A DNA stretch of 64,000 nt from Phytopythium helicoides. Its lineage: Eukaryota > Oomycota > Peronosporomycetes > Pythiales > Pythiaceae. The stretch is taken from positions 248,001 to 312,000 of the forward strand of contig JANFNE010000021.1 of the NCBI GenBank assembly GCA_024867545.1, given 5' to 3'. Shown here one piece after another: positions 9,628-21,378 of the stretch. A program made the translations under genes and the position numbers. The notes under the pieces are model-generated. The model made no database searches. It was not told the origin of the DNA and saw only the letters and a program-made list of their open reading frames with translations. Within the stretch, counting starts at the first letter, position 1. Each line of letters begins with the position of its first letter.

Positions 9628-11238
9628 GAAGTGCTGGTGGTTGGAGCCGACGTCGTGGTCGTCGTCGTGGTTGTCGTCGATGTCGAGTCGGTTGTCGAGG
9701 ACGAGGCGGTCGAGTCGGCAGCCGAAGATGCCGTCGAAACAGCAGTCGAGTCGTCATCCTCCTCGTCCGAGGCCTCGTCCGCCGCTGAGTCGTCAGCCTC
9801 GTCAGCTGTCGAATCATCAGTGGAGGTCGTCGGAGCAGCCGTAGTAGCGGCTGGAGCAGCCGTCGTGGTGGCTGGAGCCGCAGTGGTGGTGGTCGGAGCC
9901 GCAGTAGTAGTGGCCGGGGCAGTCGTGATCGTCGTCGTCGTCCCCGTCGTCGACGAAGCAGACGTGTCGGTAGAATCCGACGACGCCGAAGCTGACGTAG
10001 AGGTCGTCGTCGTCGTCGAGGTGGAAGAGCCCGACGAGGTCGAGGCTCCACCGCTGAGGGCCTTGAACTTCGCCGCAGCGGGAGCAATGGCCGACGTGAA
10101 GAGCGCGTCCGTGTCGTAGATGGTGTAGCCATCATCCGTCGTGCTCAGTGACCCAATGCCGAACTGCCAGTACTGCATGTGGGACTTGCTGGAGTACACC
10201 TGGTCGCTCCATGCCGTGTAGATACTCGACGTGAGGCTCGTCTCACCGTACTCCTCCATCACAACGGGCTTGCCCGCGGTCTCGCCGGATGCGACGTGGT
10301 CCTTGATCCATTGGATACCCCACGACTCCTTCGTGCTCGAATCGACTCCCCACGAGTCCGGGTACGCGTGGTACGTGCCATAGTCGATCGTCGACACGGC
10401 AATGTGCGCGTCGAAGTCGACGCCTGACGGACCAGAGTACAGGTACACGCTGCTGTCGGTGTTCATGAAGCCCTCGTCGCCGACGGCCACGAGGTGGTTC
10501 GAGTCGATGCTCTTGATGTACGCCGACATCTCGGAGATCCATGACGTGATAGTCGAGGTGCTACACGAGCTAGACGACTCGAGTGTTCCCGAGCCGGCGC
10601 AGCGGCACTCGTTGCACAGCTCCCACGCCATGATGGTCTCGTCGTCCTGGTAGCGTGAGACGAACGTCTTGACGAAGTTCTTGTACGCTGCCTTGATGGT
10701 CTCATCCGTGTAGAAGTCGTCGTGGTAGGTTCCGCCAAGCTGCTGCACGTACACGTCCATGCCGCCGTAGTCGGACCAGTTGTTGACGAACGGCACGACG
10801 AGCTTGACGCCTGCCGCCTTGGCCGCCGCGACGACCGAGTCAAAGTAGCCGAGGCCATCCGCACCAGTGTTGATGGTCGCGTTGCCGTTGCTCCAGAGCT
10901 GGAAGTAGATGCCCGAGGCAGTCGTGGCGTCGTTGAAGCCCCAGACACGGCAGACGGTCAGGTCGTTGTCCGCCATGGTGCCAAAGATGGTCGTCAGGTC
11001 CGTGTCGCTCTGTTGGTGTCGCAATCGTCAGGCTCCAGTCCACGAGGCCCCAGCAAAGGCGCCACCGCATTCAGCTTACCCACTGCGTCATGGAGGCCCA
11101 GTAGGCGTTGGTGCCGAAGACGTAGAAGTCCTCGCCGTCGAGCTGGAAGGTCGTACCCGACGTGGTGACGTAGCCCGCGGCCGCGCGCTGGGCCATGAGC
11201 GTCACTGCGATCGCAGCGGAGGCTCCGAACACCTTCAT
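9597..11238 (-). CDS. Mannan endo-1,4-beta-mannosidase (GH5) with Ser/Thr tail
   Basis: Full-length partner of the gene at 5891. Exon 1 11238-11080, intron 11079-11010, exon 2 11009-9597; 523 residues. Signal peptide MKVFGASAAIAVTLMAQRAAA (one substitution), GH5 domain to about residue 385 with acid/base Glu187 (ELCNEC) and nucleophile in VMEEYG (305/306) plus the substrate-loop TYHAYPDSWG. The last about 140 residues are a low-complexity Thr/Ser/Ala-rich tail with an acidic patch, likely O-glycosylated; no carbohydrate-binding module follows, and the end is CSVRGRRN. Such tails usually act as spacers or wall tethers (family knowledge). Upstream DNA is shared with the short copy, so both may be regulated alike. 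Confidence 0.92.
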
Positions 11239-12773
11239 GCTGGCTCTGAGTTGGTGCTGGTGTTGCGACTGGTTGGTAGAAGTCCGAATGGCCGAAGCGG
11301 CGAGCTCACATCGAACCAAGGTGAGCTGGCACGCGCCATGGCGAGCGTTCGTGAGCAACAGCTGCACCGGAGCTCTCACAGCTGGCAACAGTATACAAAT
11401 GTCGAGTGACGCCGAGCCGTAAAAGCTGGACCTCATCAGGGTGAGAGCGGGCACCGGCGGGCATGATGGGGAGGGCACCAAGCTGCGGAGATTGAAGTCC
11501 AGCGCGTGCTGTGGTATCACTTTGTAGTTGTCGTCGTCGCGAGATCCTCTCGGAGAGGCTCCGCAGACACGCACAATGGCGAGTCATGAAACTGTATTCC
11601 AACTTCGAAACCTCATGACGAAAATCTTGTCGAACATGACTCGCCAACGAGCATCAGTGCCCCAGCGCTTGGAGGGCGAATGCACCGTCGATAGCAACCC
11701 CAATCAAGACGAAAGGTGGCCCAACTGACGTAATTTTGCTCGTGATTGGAAGAGTCAGCAATAGGACGCTCAAGGAGATCCCAACCAAAGCGTATCTCCG
11801 TGCATGCGTGCCCCACGAACTGTTTTACACCTGAAGTCGGTCTTGTTCGTGATGGAAACGCGCTCGGGATGCAGCGTCGTCTGCGTGGTTCCTTTGTTGC
11901 TTGGAAGGGCCACGCCCAGATTGCATGTACTGTACATACTGCACATCTCGTCTACCATTTTGGCAATTCGATGGCCTCAGGCCATGGTCATCCTGTCGCG
12001 TGATTTTGTAAGTTCCGTCGGACCGAATTCGTGCCATTGTAGATTAGCGCCGACGCGGTCTTTGCGCGCGAAAACACTGAGTCAGAGCGTTCGCTACAGG
12101 CATCTGGTGCACCTAGAACAAAAGATATTGTCGAATACTCGAAGGTGCACAACAGACGAAGCAACAACCAACCCAGAAACAACAGCACATGCTCGTCAAT
12201 CACTGCTCTGAGCCACAACGGGACGGGTGCGAGCCGAAAGTCATCATCTCATGAGTCACAGGTACGGGTCCTCCGGCGCCAGATTCGTGTGCAGGATTGT
12301 AGAACTAGCTGGATGGCGAGCCTTGCGCCTGCTTAAATTGATGTTGAGGGGCTGACTCATGACATCGCTGCAGCAACTACCTAGAGCACCTGACCCCCAG
12401 TCACTCTTCCCGAGTCAAGATTTTGGTAAAGTCCAAGTGGTCCCATTTCCCTGCTCATGGAGCAGGGACACGCTTTACGCCAAGTGCATGCTAACCGACT
12501 TGGTGCCTGTCAAGTCTGCAAACTTGCTGCTCCTTTCTTCGCCAACTTCGAGATGCTTTGTTTTGCTCTACCATGGAATCAGCATGACGATGTTCAAGGC
12601 TCATGTGCGACTGAGGTTTGACCCTTGCGATAAATCGTTGAGCCTACAGTTAGTCTATGCGGTAGTCTTCTAGCAGCAAGCTCGAGGTTTGAGTTTTATC
12701 GAGTCGTCTACGGTAAAACCCGGCGATGGTTCTGACTGCAAGCACATATTTATGAGAGCGCACTAGAAAATGT
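11239..12773. other. Intergenic; first 720 bp duplicated
   Basis: 11239-11960 aligns with the region upstream of the short mannanase. 11961-12773 is unique in the window and shows no convincing gene, only short ORFs on both strands. Confidence 0.6.
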
Positions 12774-13355
12774 CTAGAAGTGACTCAAAAGACCATCGAT
12801 CAGCACCCATGGACCTTTGACTTCACCAACATGGCTGTGCAGGCACTCATTGAGATCCTCGGCAATATTGACGCGCCTCCCCCACCCATAACCCTTGCTT
12901 TTACTGCGTGAGAAGACTCCTGCTCTGCTATCATGATAGTGGGGGAATCGATCAGAGCGATTGCTAGACCTGACCCGTATACGACCCGATAGGAAATCTT
13001 CCAGCTCGAGACTTGTGTCTCGAGTACCGCAGCGTATCTGTCCTAGACTCCTCGCATTGGGAGGTTTCTGGTTAGTAGACGGCTCATTCGAATGCATCTT
13101 CCAGCTGAGTCTGCCTGGCGTTGGAAAACTGTCCACTGGCACCACAGAAAGCGGTGGAGCCCGAGCCTGAGAGAGGTGTGGCGTTGAGTTTGAGGCTTGG
13201 AAGTCTTGCAGATCGATGATTAACATGCAATTCCATCTGGAGACGATCCATGGGCAATCAACGTCAGCTGTGGCCCTGGCAACGAACTCGGAGGAAAAGC
13301 GGCCAGAAGAAGCAGACAACGAGCACGCGCTGGTATAGTTGGTGCTGTCAACCAT
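12774..13355 (-). CDS. Hypothetical ORF, 193 codons
   Basis: Unrecognised. The only long open frame in a gene-poor stretch; composition is mixed, with Arg/Ser-rich centre and no signal peptide or membrane segment. It is not GC-biased like the surrounding real genes and has no recognisable domain, so it may be chance or a relic. Confidence 0.2.
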   Translation of the reverse strand: MVDSTNYTSACSLSASSGRFSSEFVARATADVDCPWIVSRWNCMLIIDLQDFQASNSTPHLSQARAPPLSVVPVDSFPTPGRLSWKMHSNEPSTNQKPPNARSLGQIRCGTRDTSLELEDFLSGRIRVRSSNRSDRFPHYHDSRAGVFSRSKSKGYGWGRRVNIAEDLNECLHSHVGEVKGPWVLIDGLLSHF

Positions 13356-13654
13356 TGAAATCGTTGTGGTGTACTGGGCATTCCATTAGCTCTCTGACTG
13401 AGTCACGCATTCAGCCTTGGGACGTCTCGAGTTGTGTTTGCACTGAAGATCACGGGTCGATACTCATCATGTCAGCTTGTGACGCATTGACGCCCTGGGA
13501 TCGGCAATCGTCGTGGGGTAATCGGCGTGGGTGTCGGCGTGGGATCAACACGTGACGGGACAGAGCATACATTCCAACTGCTTCTACCAACAATCTGGTG
13601 TCAACACGTGCGTGTCAACAAAACAAAACTTGGCTCCACGTGTGTGCACAAGCC

Positions 13655-13671
13655 GCTCATTCCCCAATTCT
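13655..13671 (+). promoter_or_regulatory. Oomycete-type Inr+FPR core promoter
   Basis: GCTCATTCCCCAATTCT matches the published oomycete consensus GCTCATTYYNCAWTTTT at 16 of 17 positions. It lies 33-49 nt before the carboxypeptidase ATG (13704), the expected distance for a start of transcription. Confidence 0.7.
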
Positions 13672-13703
13672 CCTCCCAGCACGCTTGCACCCTCGTTCTC
13701 TCC

Positions 13704-15183
13704 ATGGCGGCCTCGGAAAAGTCAGCATTGCTCCCGACAGCTCGCAACTCGGATGCGCCAAGAGCAAGCGGGAGGTGGAAGACCCTGGCAGCGGCAGGCG
13801 GCGTTGCGATTGGTCTCCTGCTTGCGGGGATTGCCTGGTGGGCCATTGTACCCCACCACAGTTCTCCGAGCTCAACCGAAGCCGACGAGTACATTTGCGG
13901 CAACACACCGAATGAGGCCGGCTACATCAAGCTCGCCAACAAGAAGGACGACCACTACTTCTACTGGTTCTTCGAGGCGCAGAATGACCCAGAGACGGCG
14001 CCACTCGTCATTTGGCTGACCGGCGGACCCGGCGGCTCGAGTTTGCTGGGCCTCTTCCTTGAAAATGGCCCATGCCGTGTGCTTTCTGACTTGTCAACCG
14101 AGGTACACCCATACTCGTGGATCAACCGCGCCAACATGATTTGGCTGGACCAGCCCACGAGTGTCGGCTTCTCGCACGGTGCAGCCGAAGACGAGGATTT
14201 TGGTGAAAGCAATGTTGGCGCCAATCTGTACTGGTTCCTTCAGGGCTTCATGGATAAGCACCCTGAGTTCGTTGGCCGGGAGTTCTTCTTGACAGGTGAG
14301 AGCTACGCCGGGCATTACATCCCTAGCGCCGCGCACTACATTTGGGAACAGAACCAGCTAGGTAACCCAGCACCTGGAAGCCAAGCCATCAACCTTCAAG
14401 GCATTGCTATTGGCAACGGCTGGACAGACCCGGTGGTGCAGTACCAGCACCAGGTGGACATCCTCGACAACCAGTACAACGTGACCCTGCTGACGGAGGA
14501 AGCTAAAGCTAATGTTACGCGCGACATGCCGCAATGCATCGATAAGACGACGATCTGTCAGCAAGCGGTCGCTGGTGGTGACGAGAATACCACGAGTATC
14601 TGCATGGACGCGTTCGAATTCTGCCTTGGCAGCATTGTCATTCCATTCTGGCCCCAAAACTCTAATCGTAACCCGTACGATATCCGCGAAGTGGGTCGAC
14701 TTTGGCTTTTGCCACGGCATTCCTCGCATTGAGGCATTTCTGAACGAGACGCGTGTGCGCAACTACCTCAATGTCGAGGTTCCGTGGGCTTCTGCGAGCT
14801 ACACTGTGGGTTACGACTTCGCGGCGTCCGGAGACTACTTGGTAGCTGTCGACAGCTATGTGAGCGACCTACTGGATGGCGGTATTCGAGTGCTCTTGTA
14901 TATCGGTGATGCAGACTCCATGTGCAACTGGGGCGGCAACAAAGCCTGGATTGATGCTCTGGCTTGGAGCGGCAAGGACGGGTTCAATGCTGCCGAGGAG
15001 CGCGTTTTCATGTCAACCGACCCGCTGGACGAGTCGTCACCCGCGGTGGAGGCTGGGACTGCTCGATCGTTCAAGAACCTGGCACTCGTCCGTATTTTCA
15101 ACGCAGGGCACATGGTTCCAACGCATCAGCCTGCCGTGTCGCTCGACTTGATCAACCGCTTTTTCCGCAATGCGACGATTTAG
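13704..15183 (+). CDS. Serine carboxypeptidase (S10), one frame break
   Basis: S10 carboxypeptidases remove C-terminal residues, usually in vacuole or secretory path. About 493 residues. A hydrophobic segment (LAAAGGVAIGLLLAGIAWW, about residues 30-50) after a short cytoplasmic-looking N-terminus suggests a signal anchor. Family landmarks: WLTGGPGGSSLLG, ENGPC, IWLDQPTSVGFS, catalytic Ser in TGESYAGHYIP (about residue 200), Asp in YIGDADSMCNW and His in NAGHMVPTHQP. At 14686-14690 the frame changes: NPYDIR must be joined to KWVDFGFCHG, which needs one base fewer in CCGCGAAG. No intron explains it. All catalytic residues are present, so assembly error or a recent lesion are both possible. Confidence 0.85.
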
Positions 15184-15451
15184 GATCGCGGTGCTGCACT
15201 GGTTTCCCAGTGCGGATTCGCGGGGTCATGAACGCTGGGGCAGACTGCACTTTGAGATTTCTCGTAATCGGACAATCGCAAAAGCGCTAGGTTTGCGTCT
15301 CGTGATATGTTCGCGGACAGGCAGCGTTACCCGACTGGTTTTGCCATGGACCAGAAAACTGCCATATGCGTACAGCTGAGGACATAAATGACTATAAACG
15401 TAGTTGACCTGCACTTGGCGGGAAAACGAGTCGAAAAGCAGGCAAGCGGCC
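15184..15451. other. Short intergenic stretch
   Basis: Separates the carboxypeptidase stop from the next start. Nothing recognisable. Confidence 0.5.
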
Positions 15452-16670
15452 ATGAAGAACATCAAGCCCGTCGACTTGCGGCTGGCGGCGCCGCTGGGCG
15501 ACGGCTACCGGCTGTGGCCCGTGGCGGACCAGTGGTCGGAGCTGCTGCCGGACCGCATCCCGCTGCGCTTCTCCATCTTCCGGTGCGCTCGACGGCAGCG
15601 CGGCAGAGGCCGCCGCCTCCGCTGACGCGCGATTTCGTGGCAATGTGGGCAGGTACCTGGGCTTCTACGTGACCGAGACCAAGGGCGGCAAGACGTCGGT
15701 GGTACGCTCCAAGAAGCTGCCGGCGCTGGTCGTGACCATCCGCAACGACGACAAGGAGGTCTTCCGCGAGCGCGTCAAGTCGCCCTTCCGCAACGGCGTC
15801 TTCTACGTGCAGGACATCTGCCTGGCCAATGTGGGCACGCACACCGTCACGGTCGAGCCAGAGGGAAAACTGGCACCGCTCATCGCGCCGCTCGAGCTCA
15901 AGTCGCACGTCTACGAGTTCATGGAGCTGAGCGAGTGCGACGACGGCGTGCGCGCGGGGTGCTACCAGCCGCTGCGCGAGTTTGCGCTCGGGCTGCTGGA
16001 GCGCGGCGAGCAGGACAAGCTGCGCGACGACGAATTCCGAGAAGCGTACATCAAGAACGCCAAACTCTCGCTGCGCAACATGGACGCGCGAGTACGTCCC
16101 TGCTGGCTATTGGAGCCATTGGGGGTGGTCTAATGTTTCGAATGTGGTTGGTGTAGTGGTGGTTGCGCGCTTTCGTAGAGCATACGCTTGATCGCGAAGA
16201 GCGCCAGAAGCAACTGCAGATCGCCGCAGTGGTATGGCATTCCGCACTCATAGTGTCCGCTTTGTTAGTTTTGACGCCCTGCACCTCTTGCAGGCCAACT
16301 CGTGCCGCACTACTCACAAGCGCAAGCAGGATCACCCATGTGCGTTCCCCTTGTTTAGGTAGCATTGACAGGTGAATCCAGTTCACTCACATCCGTTGGG
16401 CCTAAAACGCAGCGCGTACCGCTGACAAGCGGGAGCACGCCAACCTGTTCGATCGTCGGCGGCGCGAGTGGAAGCGCGTGCGAGCGGGAGATTTGCGCAT
16501 GTTCACGAATGAACCCTTGCACGGTAGGCAACGTGGAAAAGTTCCCGTGTACCCCCATGAGGTCAGAGAACGCGCTAACGGTATCTCAAACCTTTGCAGC
16601 CGGAAAGACTGTCACCGTGTACAGCACCAAGGAAATGTACCACCAGCTCAGCCAGTACGCGCAGATTTAG
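15452..16670 (+). CDS. Unrecognised multi-exon protein
   Basis: I do not recognise the family. Exon 1 15452-15582 (MKNIKPVDLRL), intron 15583-15652, exon 2 15653-16091 are joined in frame and give a likely beta-sandwich-type region (SIFRYLGFYVTETKGG, LPALVVTIRNDD, GTHTVTVEPEG). At least two more short exons follow: one with HTLDREERQKQLQ (near 16175), one with ADKREHANLFDRRRREWKR (ending at the donor near 16523), and a last exon from 16600 with GKTVTVYSTKEMYHQL ending TAG at 16668. Exact borders in 16092-16440 are unsure. Basic and charged towards the C-terminus. Confidence 0.6.
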
Positions 16671-16859
16671 AGGAGCAAGCAATTGGGTGCATCGAGCGCG
16701 TGGCAATTACTTTTTTTTTGTAGTGTATAGGATTTTCTTGCTTCGACAAACTGCAGCAAAAAGATCAAACGAGAACGTGTTCGGTGTCGACTCCATGCCA
16801 ATTTCTAGATTATCGGGAGCTCTCCAACTTTTTTTTTTCATGCACTTTGAGGTATCTGT
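16671..16859. terminator. Convergent 3' regions
   Basis: Space between two convergent genes, with T-rich stretches (16710-16720, 16829-16840) on the plus strand; presumably 3' UTR and poly(A) signals. Inference from position. Confidence 0.3.
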
Positions 16860-19800
16860 CTAGTCGGTGAAAAAAGGCATCGTGATTGTGAACTCGAGCG
16901 ATGGCGCCAGCGGCGTCTCGGCGGGGTACTTGAACGCGATGTCAAAGTACTCGCACAAGACCAAGACGTACTGCGAGAGAGAACTCTCAGCGTAAGCCTC
17001 CAGCTCACGCGGGAAATAGCGTGAGCTCCCTGGTTTCTTCCCATTCTCCTCCGGCGATCTTGATCGGTTGAGCTGATCCGCAGTCATTTTGAACAGTGCG
17101 TCCAGTTTACTTGCAATGGTCAGATCAACTGACAGCTCTTCATCGCCAAGGCTGTCTCGGAAGACCCCTTCACTCCCACCGCCAGTCCGGGGGCGGCGCA
17201 GCTTTGCACTTGGGTCCCATGCAATCAAGCGCTTCAGCGCACCCTTGCCAATAGCAGCCTTCTTCTTCGCATCCACAGCGCTTGCTCCGCCTTCACCGCG
17301 GACCATTGCCTGAGCAATCTCACTAAGGTGGGCAAAGTAGCTGGATGGGGTTGCGTCACTTGTGCCGCTTTTCTCAAAGTATGGGGTCTGGGCAAGCAAA
17401 ATTCGGTCTGATGCGCAAGGGAGGTCGAGCCGGTTTGATATCGCAGTCTTGAAAACAATCACATAGCAAAAGATCTTGCGAATCTGCGCACAAAAACGAT
17501 ATTAGCAGGTGCAGATTTGCACGTACAGAAGCTGGGAGCACACACCTCTTCATTCCAGTGAAGAAAGAATCGGAAGAAATTGTCGCGAAGAAGTAGTTCT
17601 GCCACGAGCCGTTTGCGGGTTGTAGTCGGGAGCAAGTCTATGAACGGGACAACATGTTAGAGTCCCGCAACGCGGTCAAAATGGAGATCTAGATAAAAAC
17701 GTAAACGCACCAATACAGTTGTACAAACACGTCAGGACCTTGAGTAAAATCTGCACATGCGATGACTGGAGAGCAACGCGCATGGCTCCCAGGAAGTAGT
17801 CTGCATCAAAAGAGCTGCCCACCAACCGACGGGTTGGGTAGCGCCGGCGCTTCGGACTTGTGGACCCATTGGTTGAACCACTAACTTCGACTCGTTCGGT
17901 ACCAGAAAACGCAGCAGAAGCGGCGACTTCAAGTACACGCTGCAGGATCCCAAACGAGTAATTAACACTTGCCGGGTCTGTGATATTCGTTCCTTCCAGC
18001 ACACTCTGGATCAGGACGTTGAGTAGAGCTTCGTTCTTGAGCACGTTTAGAGCGCCGTCGATTACAGTGTCCTGCTCCCGCGAGTTCCAGTAGTCGACCC
18101 ACGGATCAACAGTTTCACCACCAATGATGGACAGGATTCGATCGACTGAAGGCACCGTGGATCCGGTTCGAGCTCGGCGCTGGCACATCCGCTGAAACAC
18201 TGCAACGAACAACCGCGTCATTGCAAAGTAGCCAGGGATGCAGTGCCACAATGTGCGACCATCAGGGAAGCGGTGGCTGCACCACGTCGACACATCGCTC
18301 ACAACTGCTGCAACAAATGAGACCGCAAACAGGTCGTCTCGACCAAGTGTGCGCAGTTTCTCAGTAAGTACCTCGAGTCCAGCTTCAATTACTTCACGCG
18401 AAACACGGTAGCGACTGAATGCTGTCCGCTGGACCTTGTCACCGACGTAGAGTAATGGTAGTGCATGGATGAATGTCAGCTCTTGCTCCTTTGTGACGCG
18501 GATCATCATCTGGCCGTGACATAAGCACAAAATAAGTATAGCTCCATCGAAGATATCGTGTTCATGCACAGCATACCGCCTGAAACGTTGCTTCCAGAGC
18601 CTCATCGACGCTCTTTGTGCCCTGCTTGACCATGTTTGTCGGAATGCCCGGGACATCCTTGCTGGTGGCCAGACGGACCGTGTTGCGCTTCTCTTTATAG
18701 GAGGAAAAAGCTCCAAACACTTCCAATTGAAGATCAATCTTGCTAATGCGATCTGGCGATGGTACATCATCTACGTGAAGAGCCAACTGTGAGTCGCTGC
18801 ACAAAAGAACCGCAGTCATCAAGAATTACCGACCTGAGAGCGCATTCCAATCACGTCTACAACCTCGAGGGCTTCGGCATGATCCTGCAGGAACTTGAAA
18901 TGGTCGCCGCCGGCGCCTCGGAGGGCGAGGCGCCGCGGGTTTGCCCTCTGCTGCGGCGACACGAGGTCCATCAGACACAATCTCGAGTGATTCGGTGCAT
19001 GTCATGATCGCATCGAGGATAGGAGCAGTCGTCAATGGGAAGCGGAAGAACACGGACGCGAATACATGCACGACGAAGAATCGGTGCTCGTCCGCGAGAA
19101 ACCGCGTCTTGCGCATCTTGCTGGCGCTGTACCGCACCGACCGCTCCAGGAGCTTGTAGTACCGTTTTGCAACTACCAAGCGCAAGGATGCGTTAGCAAC
19201 TCGTACGTGACTATGGGCAGGAATGACTGCGCACCTTCGTCGTCCATGCGGATTTGTTGTCCGTCGAGTGGGTACCCGTCGATGAACTCGACGCGGCGGC
19301 AAATGTAGGCCGCGCACTGCAGGTACAGCGCGCGGCATCGGTTCCGCACGGGTACGAGGTCGCACATGTCCATGAGGTAGTCCCTGCGCATCGCAGCCCG
19401 TTAGATCGCGTCCGAGTTGCCCATTCCCGCGCGAACGAACGCACCAGAGGTCGAGCAGCGCGGTCTGTCCTGCCTGCAGCGGCAGGATCTTGGAGAAGGA
19501 GAACTGCAGCTTGATGTCCTTGGAGAGCCCGCCGCTGGCGCCGTTGGCGGCCGCCGAGGTGGCGAAGTCGAGGTAGAAGAAGAAGGGGCGTCGCAGCTGC
19601 GTCTGCAGCTCGGCCAGCGCCTTCATCTTGCGGTCGACGTCCCAGCCGCCAGGTTCAGTGGACTTGCCGGCGCCCTGCGGCAGCACGGGCTTGCTGGGGC
19701 GCACGGCGCCGCTGGTCGAGAAGGTCGGGCCGGTGGCCAGCGGCACGCTCGACACCTCGCGGTGGCGCGCCACGGCGCGCAGCTCCGTCTGCAGCGCCGC

Positions 19801-19869
19801 GTTGAACACGAGGCGCGCGCGCTCGGCCTGCAGCGCCGGCGACCGGTAGAGCGCCGCGTCCGACGCCAT
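16860..19869 (-). CDS. UPF0592/DUF1765 family protein, one frame break
   Basis: Conserved eukaryotic family of unknown function. Start ATG 19869 (MASDAALYRSPALQAERAR). Exons can be chained through GT-AG introns: LLDL|WDYLMDMCDL, MDDE|VAKRYYKLLERS, GMRSQ|LALHVDDVPSP, ATFQA|MMIRVTKEQE, LYNCI|DLLPTTTRKRL and LHWNEE|IRKIFCYVIVFK, ending PFFTD at 16860. The block NYSFGILQRVLE, YFLGAMRVALQSSHVQILLKVL, then FFRFFLHWNEEIRKIF is what links it to DUF1765 as I recall that family. Near 18975 the frame changes (SLEIV to LMDLVSPQQR), needing one base fewer; a 28-nt GT-AG intron would also fit but is implausibly short. Mostly helical; no membrane segment seen. Confidence 0.7.
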
Positions 19870-20879
19870 GGGGAGCGGGCGGGAGGGCGGGGGCGCTGGA
19901 GGGCGGGGAGCCTGCCTTTCTCGCGACTGCCGCCGCTTCTTCCGAGCCTGGGTGCGGTTGCCGCGCAGAGAGGGGGGTATACAAAGCGCAAGTCAATCAC
20001 TTGCGTTTTGTATGCGCAAGTGCGGGAGGGACCAGCACCAGCTCCGAGGCGCCGATAGTGAACCGGAGTCTTTCTTCAGCTCGCCTGGATTGACAGCTGG
20101 CTGCGCTTGGAACGTGGCATCCTTCAAGTTGCGCACCAAGGCGATCCGGTGCTCGCCCCCACGCAATTGTAGGCGGCCACGCTGGTGTCGACCTGTCGAC
20201 TGCAAGCCTGCTTGTGATGCAAGCGACTCACATCGTGGAGGCTGCTGGTAGAGGATAAAGCACACGCGCTCAGGAAAGTGATGCGATCAGCAGAAGCTTG
20301 GAATCAATCGTGGGCGACCGTGATCTGGTCCGGTCTGATCGACGGAAGCTGCTTCCAGAATCAAGGATCGAAGCAGTACAATCTGAATGCTCACCTTCAC
20401 TCACTTGGGGCTGAGGGCTACATGACGTGTCACGCCACTCGTCGACCAGCTCATTACACTGCCAACGACGAGCGCATTCAGCCGTGGCAGCGGCGACATC
20501 ATGCCGCCTGCCCCCCCACATATATCACCCCCACCACGGCAATGGGTACACACTGGAGCACGAAAATTACGATCGGAGACAGGCAAGATTCGGTATTTTA
20601 CGACGGCATCCGTGTGTCCCACATGAATGATAATCAAATCGACACGACGCGACGCATTTTTATCCAATCCGGTGGCATTTTCCCCCCACGTCGGCATCGT
20701 CGATCGAGGCGAGCTGACGTAAACCACACGGATTGCAGATAAATTACGCGCATACAGCCCGCAAGTGCCGGCCCCCCTCGGGAAGGATCCTTCCTGTCCT
20801 CGTCATTCGCGAATCAACCGGCAAGAGCCCAAGTCCAGCCGCCCCCGCTCCTCCCTCCCCCACACACAGCTCCGTAAGC
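19870..20879. other. Divergent intergenic region
   Basis: About 1 kb between two divergently transcribed genes (19869 minus and 20880 plus), so it must hold both promoters. Short ORFs here are not convincing. No clear Inr match found. Confidence 0.5.
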
Positions 20880-21323
20880 ATGTCGACCTGGACGCAGCTG
20901 CTCGGCGACAAGATCCGCACCAAGGACGGCGTCAAGGACACGGCCGAGGTGCTGAGCAGCAAGAAGGTGGTGGGCCTGTACTTCAGCGCGCACTGGTGCC
21001 CGCCGTGCCGCGGCTTCACGCCCTTCCTCTCGGCCGTGTACGAGGACATGGTCGAGGAGCACCCCGAGTTCGAGCTCGTGTTCGTGTCGTCGGACCGCGA
21101 CACGGCCGCCTTCGAGGAGTACTTCGGCGAGATGCCCTTCCTGGCGCTGCCCTCCGAGAGCCGCGCGCAGCAGCAGGCGCTCGGCCAGAAGTACCAGGTC
21201 GTCGGCATCCCCACGCTCATCTTCCTCAACAGCAAGGGCGAGATCATCACCCAGGACGGCCGCACCATCGTCGCGCAGTCCAACGGCGACGTCGAGAAGC
21301 TCTGGAGCCAGCTCGGACAGTAA
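20880..21323 (+). CDS. Thioredoxin-like protein (nucleoredoxin/tryparedoxin type)
   Basis: Dithiol oxidoreductase of the thioredoxin fold. 147 residues, one exon, no signal peptide, so likely cytosolic. Active site WCPPC (about residues 39-43) inside GLYFSAHWCPPCRGFTPFL, followed by VFVSSDRD and a cis-Pro loop (VVGIPTLIFL). WCPPC and the SAHWCPPCR context are typical of nucleoredoxin and tryparedoxin rather than classical thioredoxin (WCGPC). The longer in-frame start at 20733 is rejected because the added N-terminus is low-complexity Pro-rich leader. Confidence 0.92.
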   Translation: MSTWTQLLGDKIRTKDGVKDTAEVLSSKKVVGLYFSAHWCPPCRGFTPFLSAVYEDMVEEHPEFELVFVSSDRDTAAFEEYFGEMPFLALPSESRAQQQALGQKYQVVGIPTLIFLNSKGEIITQDGRTIVAQSNGDVEKLWSQLGQ

Positions 21324-21378
21324 GCGCGCGCACTTGGCGCAGGAGCCACCGTTGGAACCACCACTCGCTCGCTCGCTT

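Noticed and set aside
9601..10119. 172-codon plus-strand ORF made of Val, Glu, Ala and Ser
   Set aside because: Antisense of the repetitive Ser/Thr tail of the mannanase; an artefact of the GTC/GAC repeats.
14512..14736. Separate gene starting at the ATG 14512 in the carboxypeptidase
   Set aside because: The first 60 codons are an off-frame shadow; only after 14690 does this frame carry the S10 sequence, so it is the second part of the same gene.
18947..18974. 28-nt GT-AG micro-intron in the UPF0592 gene
   Set aside because: It would keep the frame but is far shorter than all other introns here (43 to 122 nt), and it would remove codons that look conserved. A one-base frame break is preferred.
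19417..20058. 213-codon plus-strand ORF
   Set aside because: Antisense of the first exon of the UPF0592 gene in GC-rich DNA; no domain.
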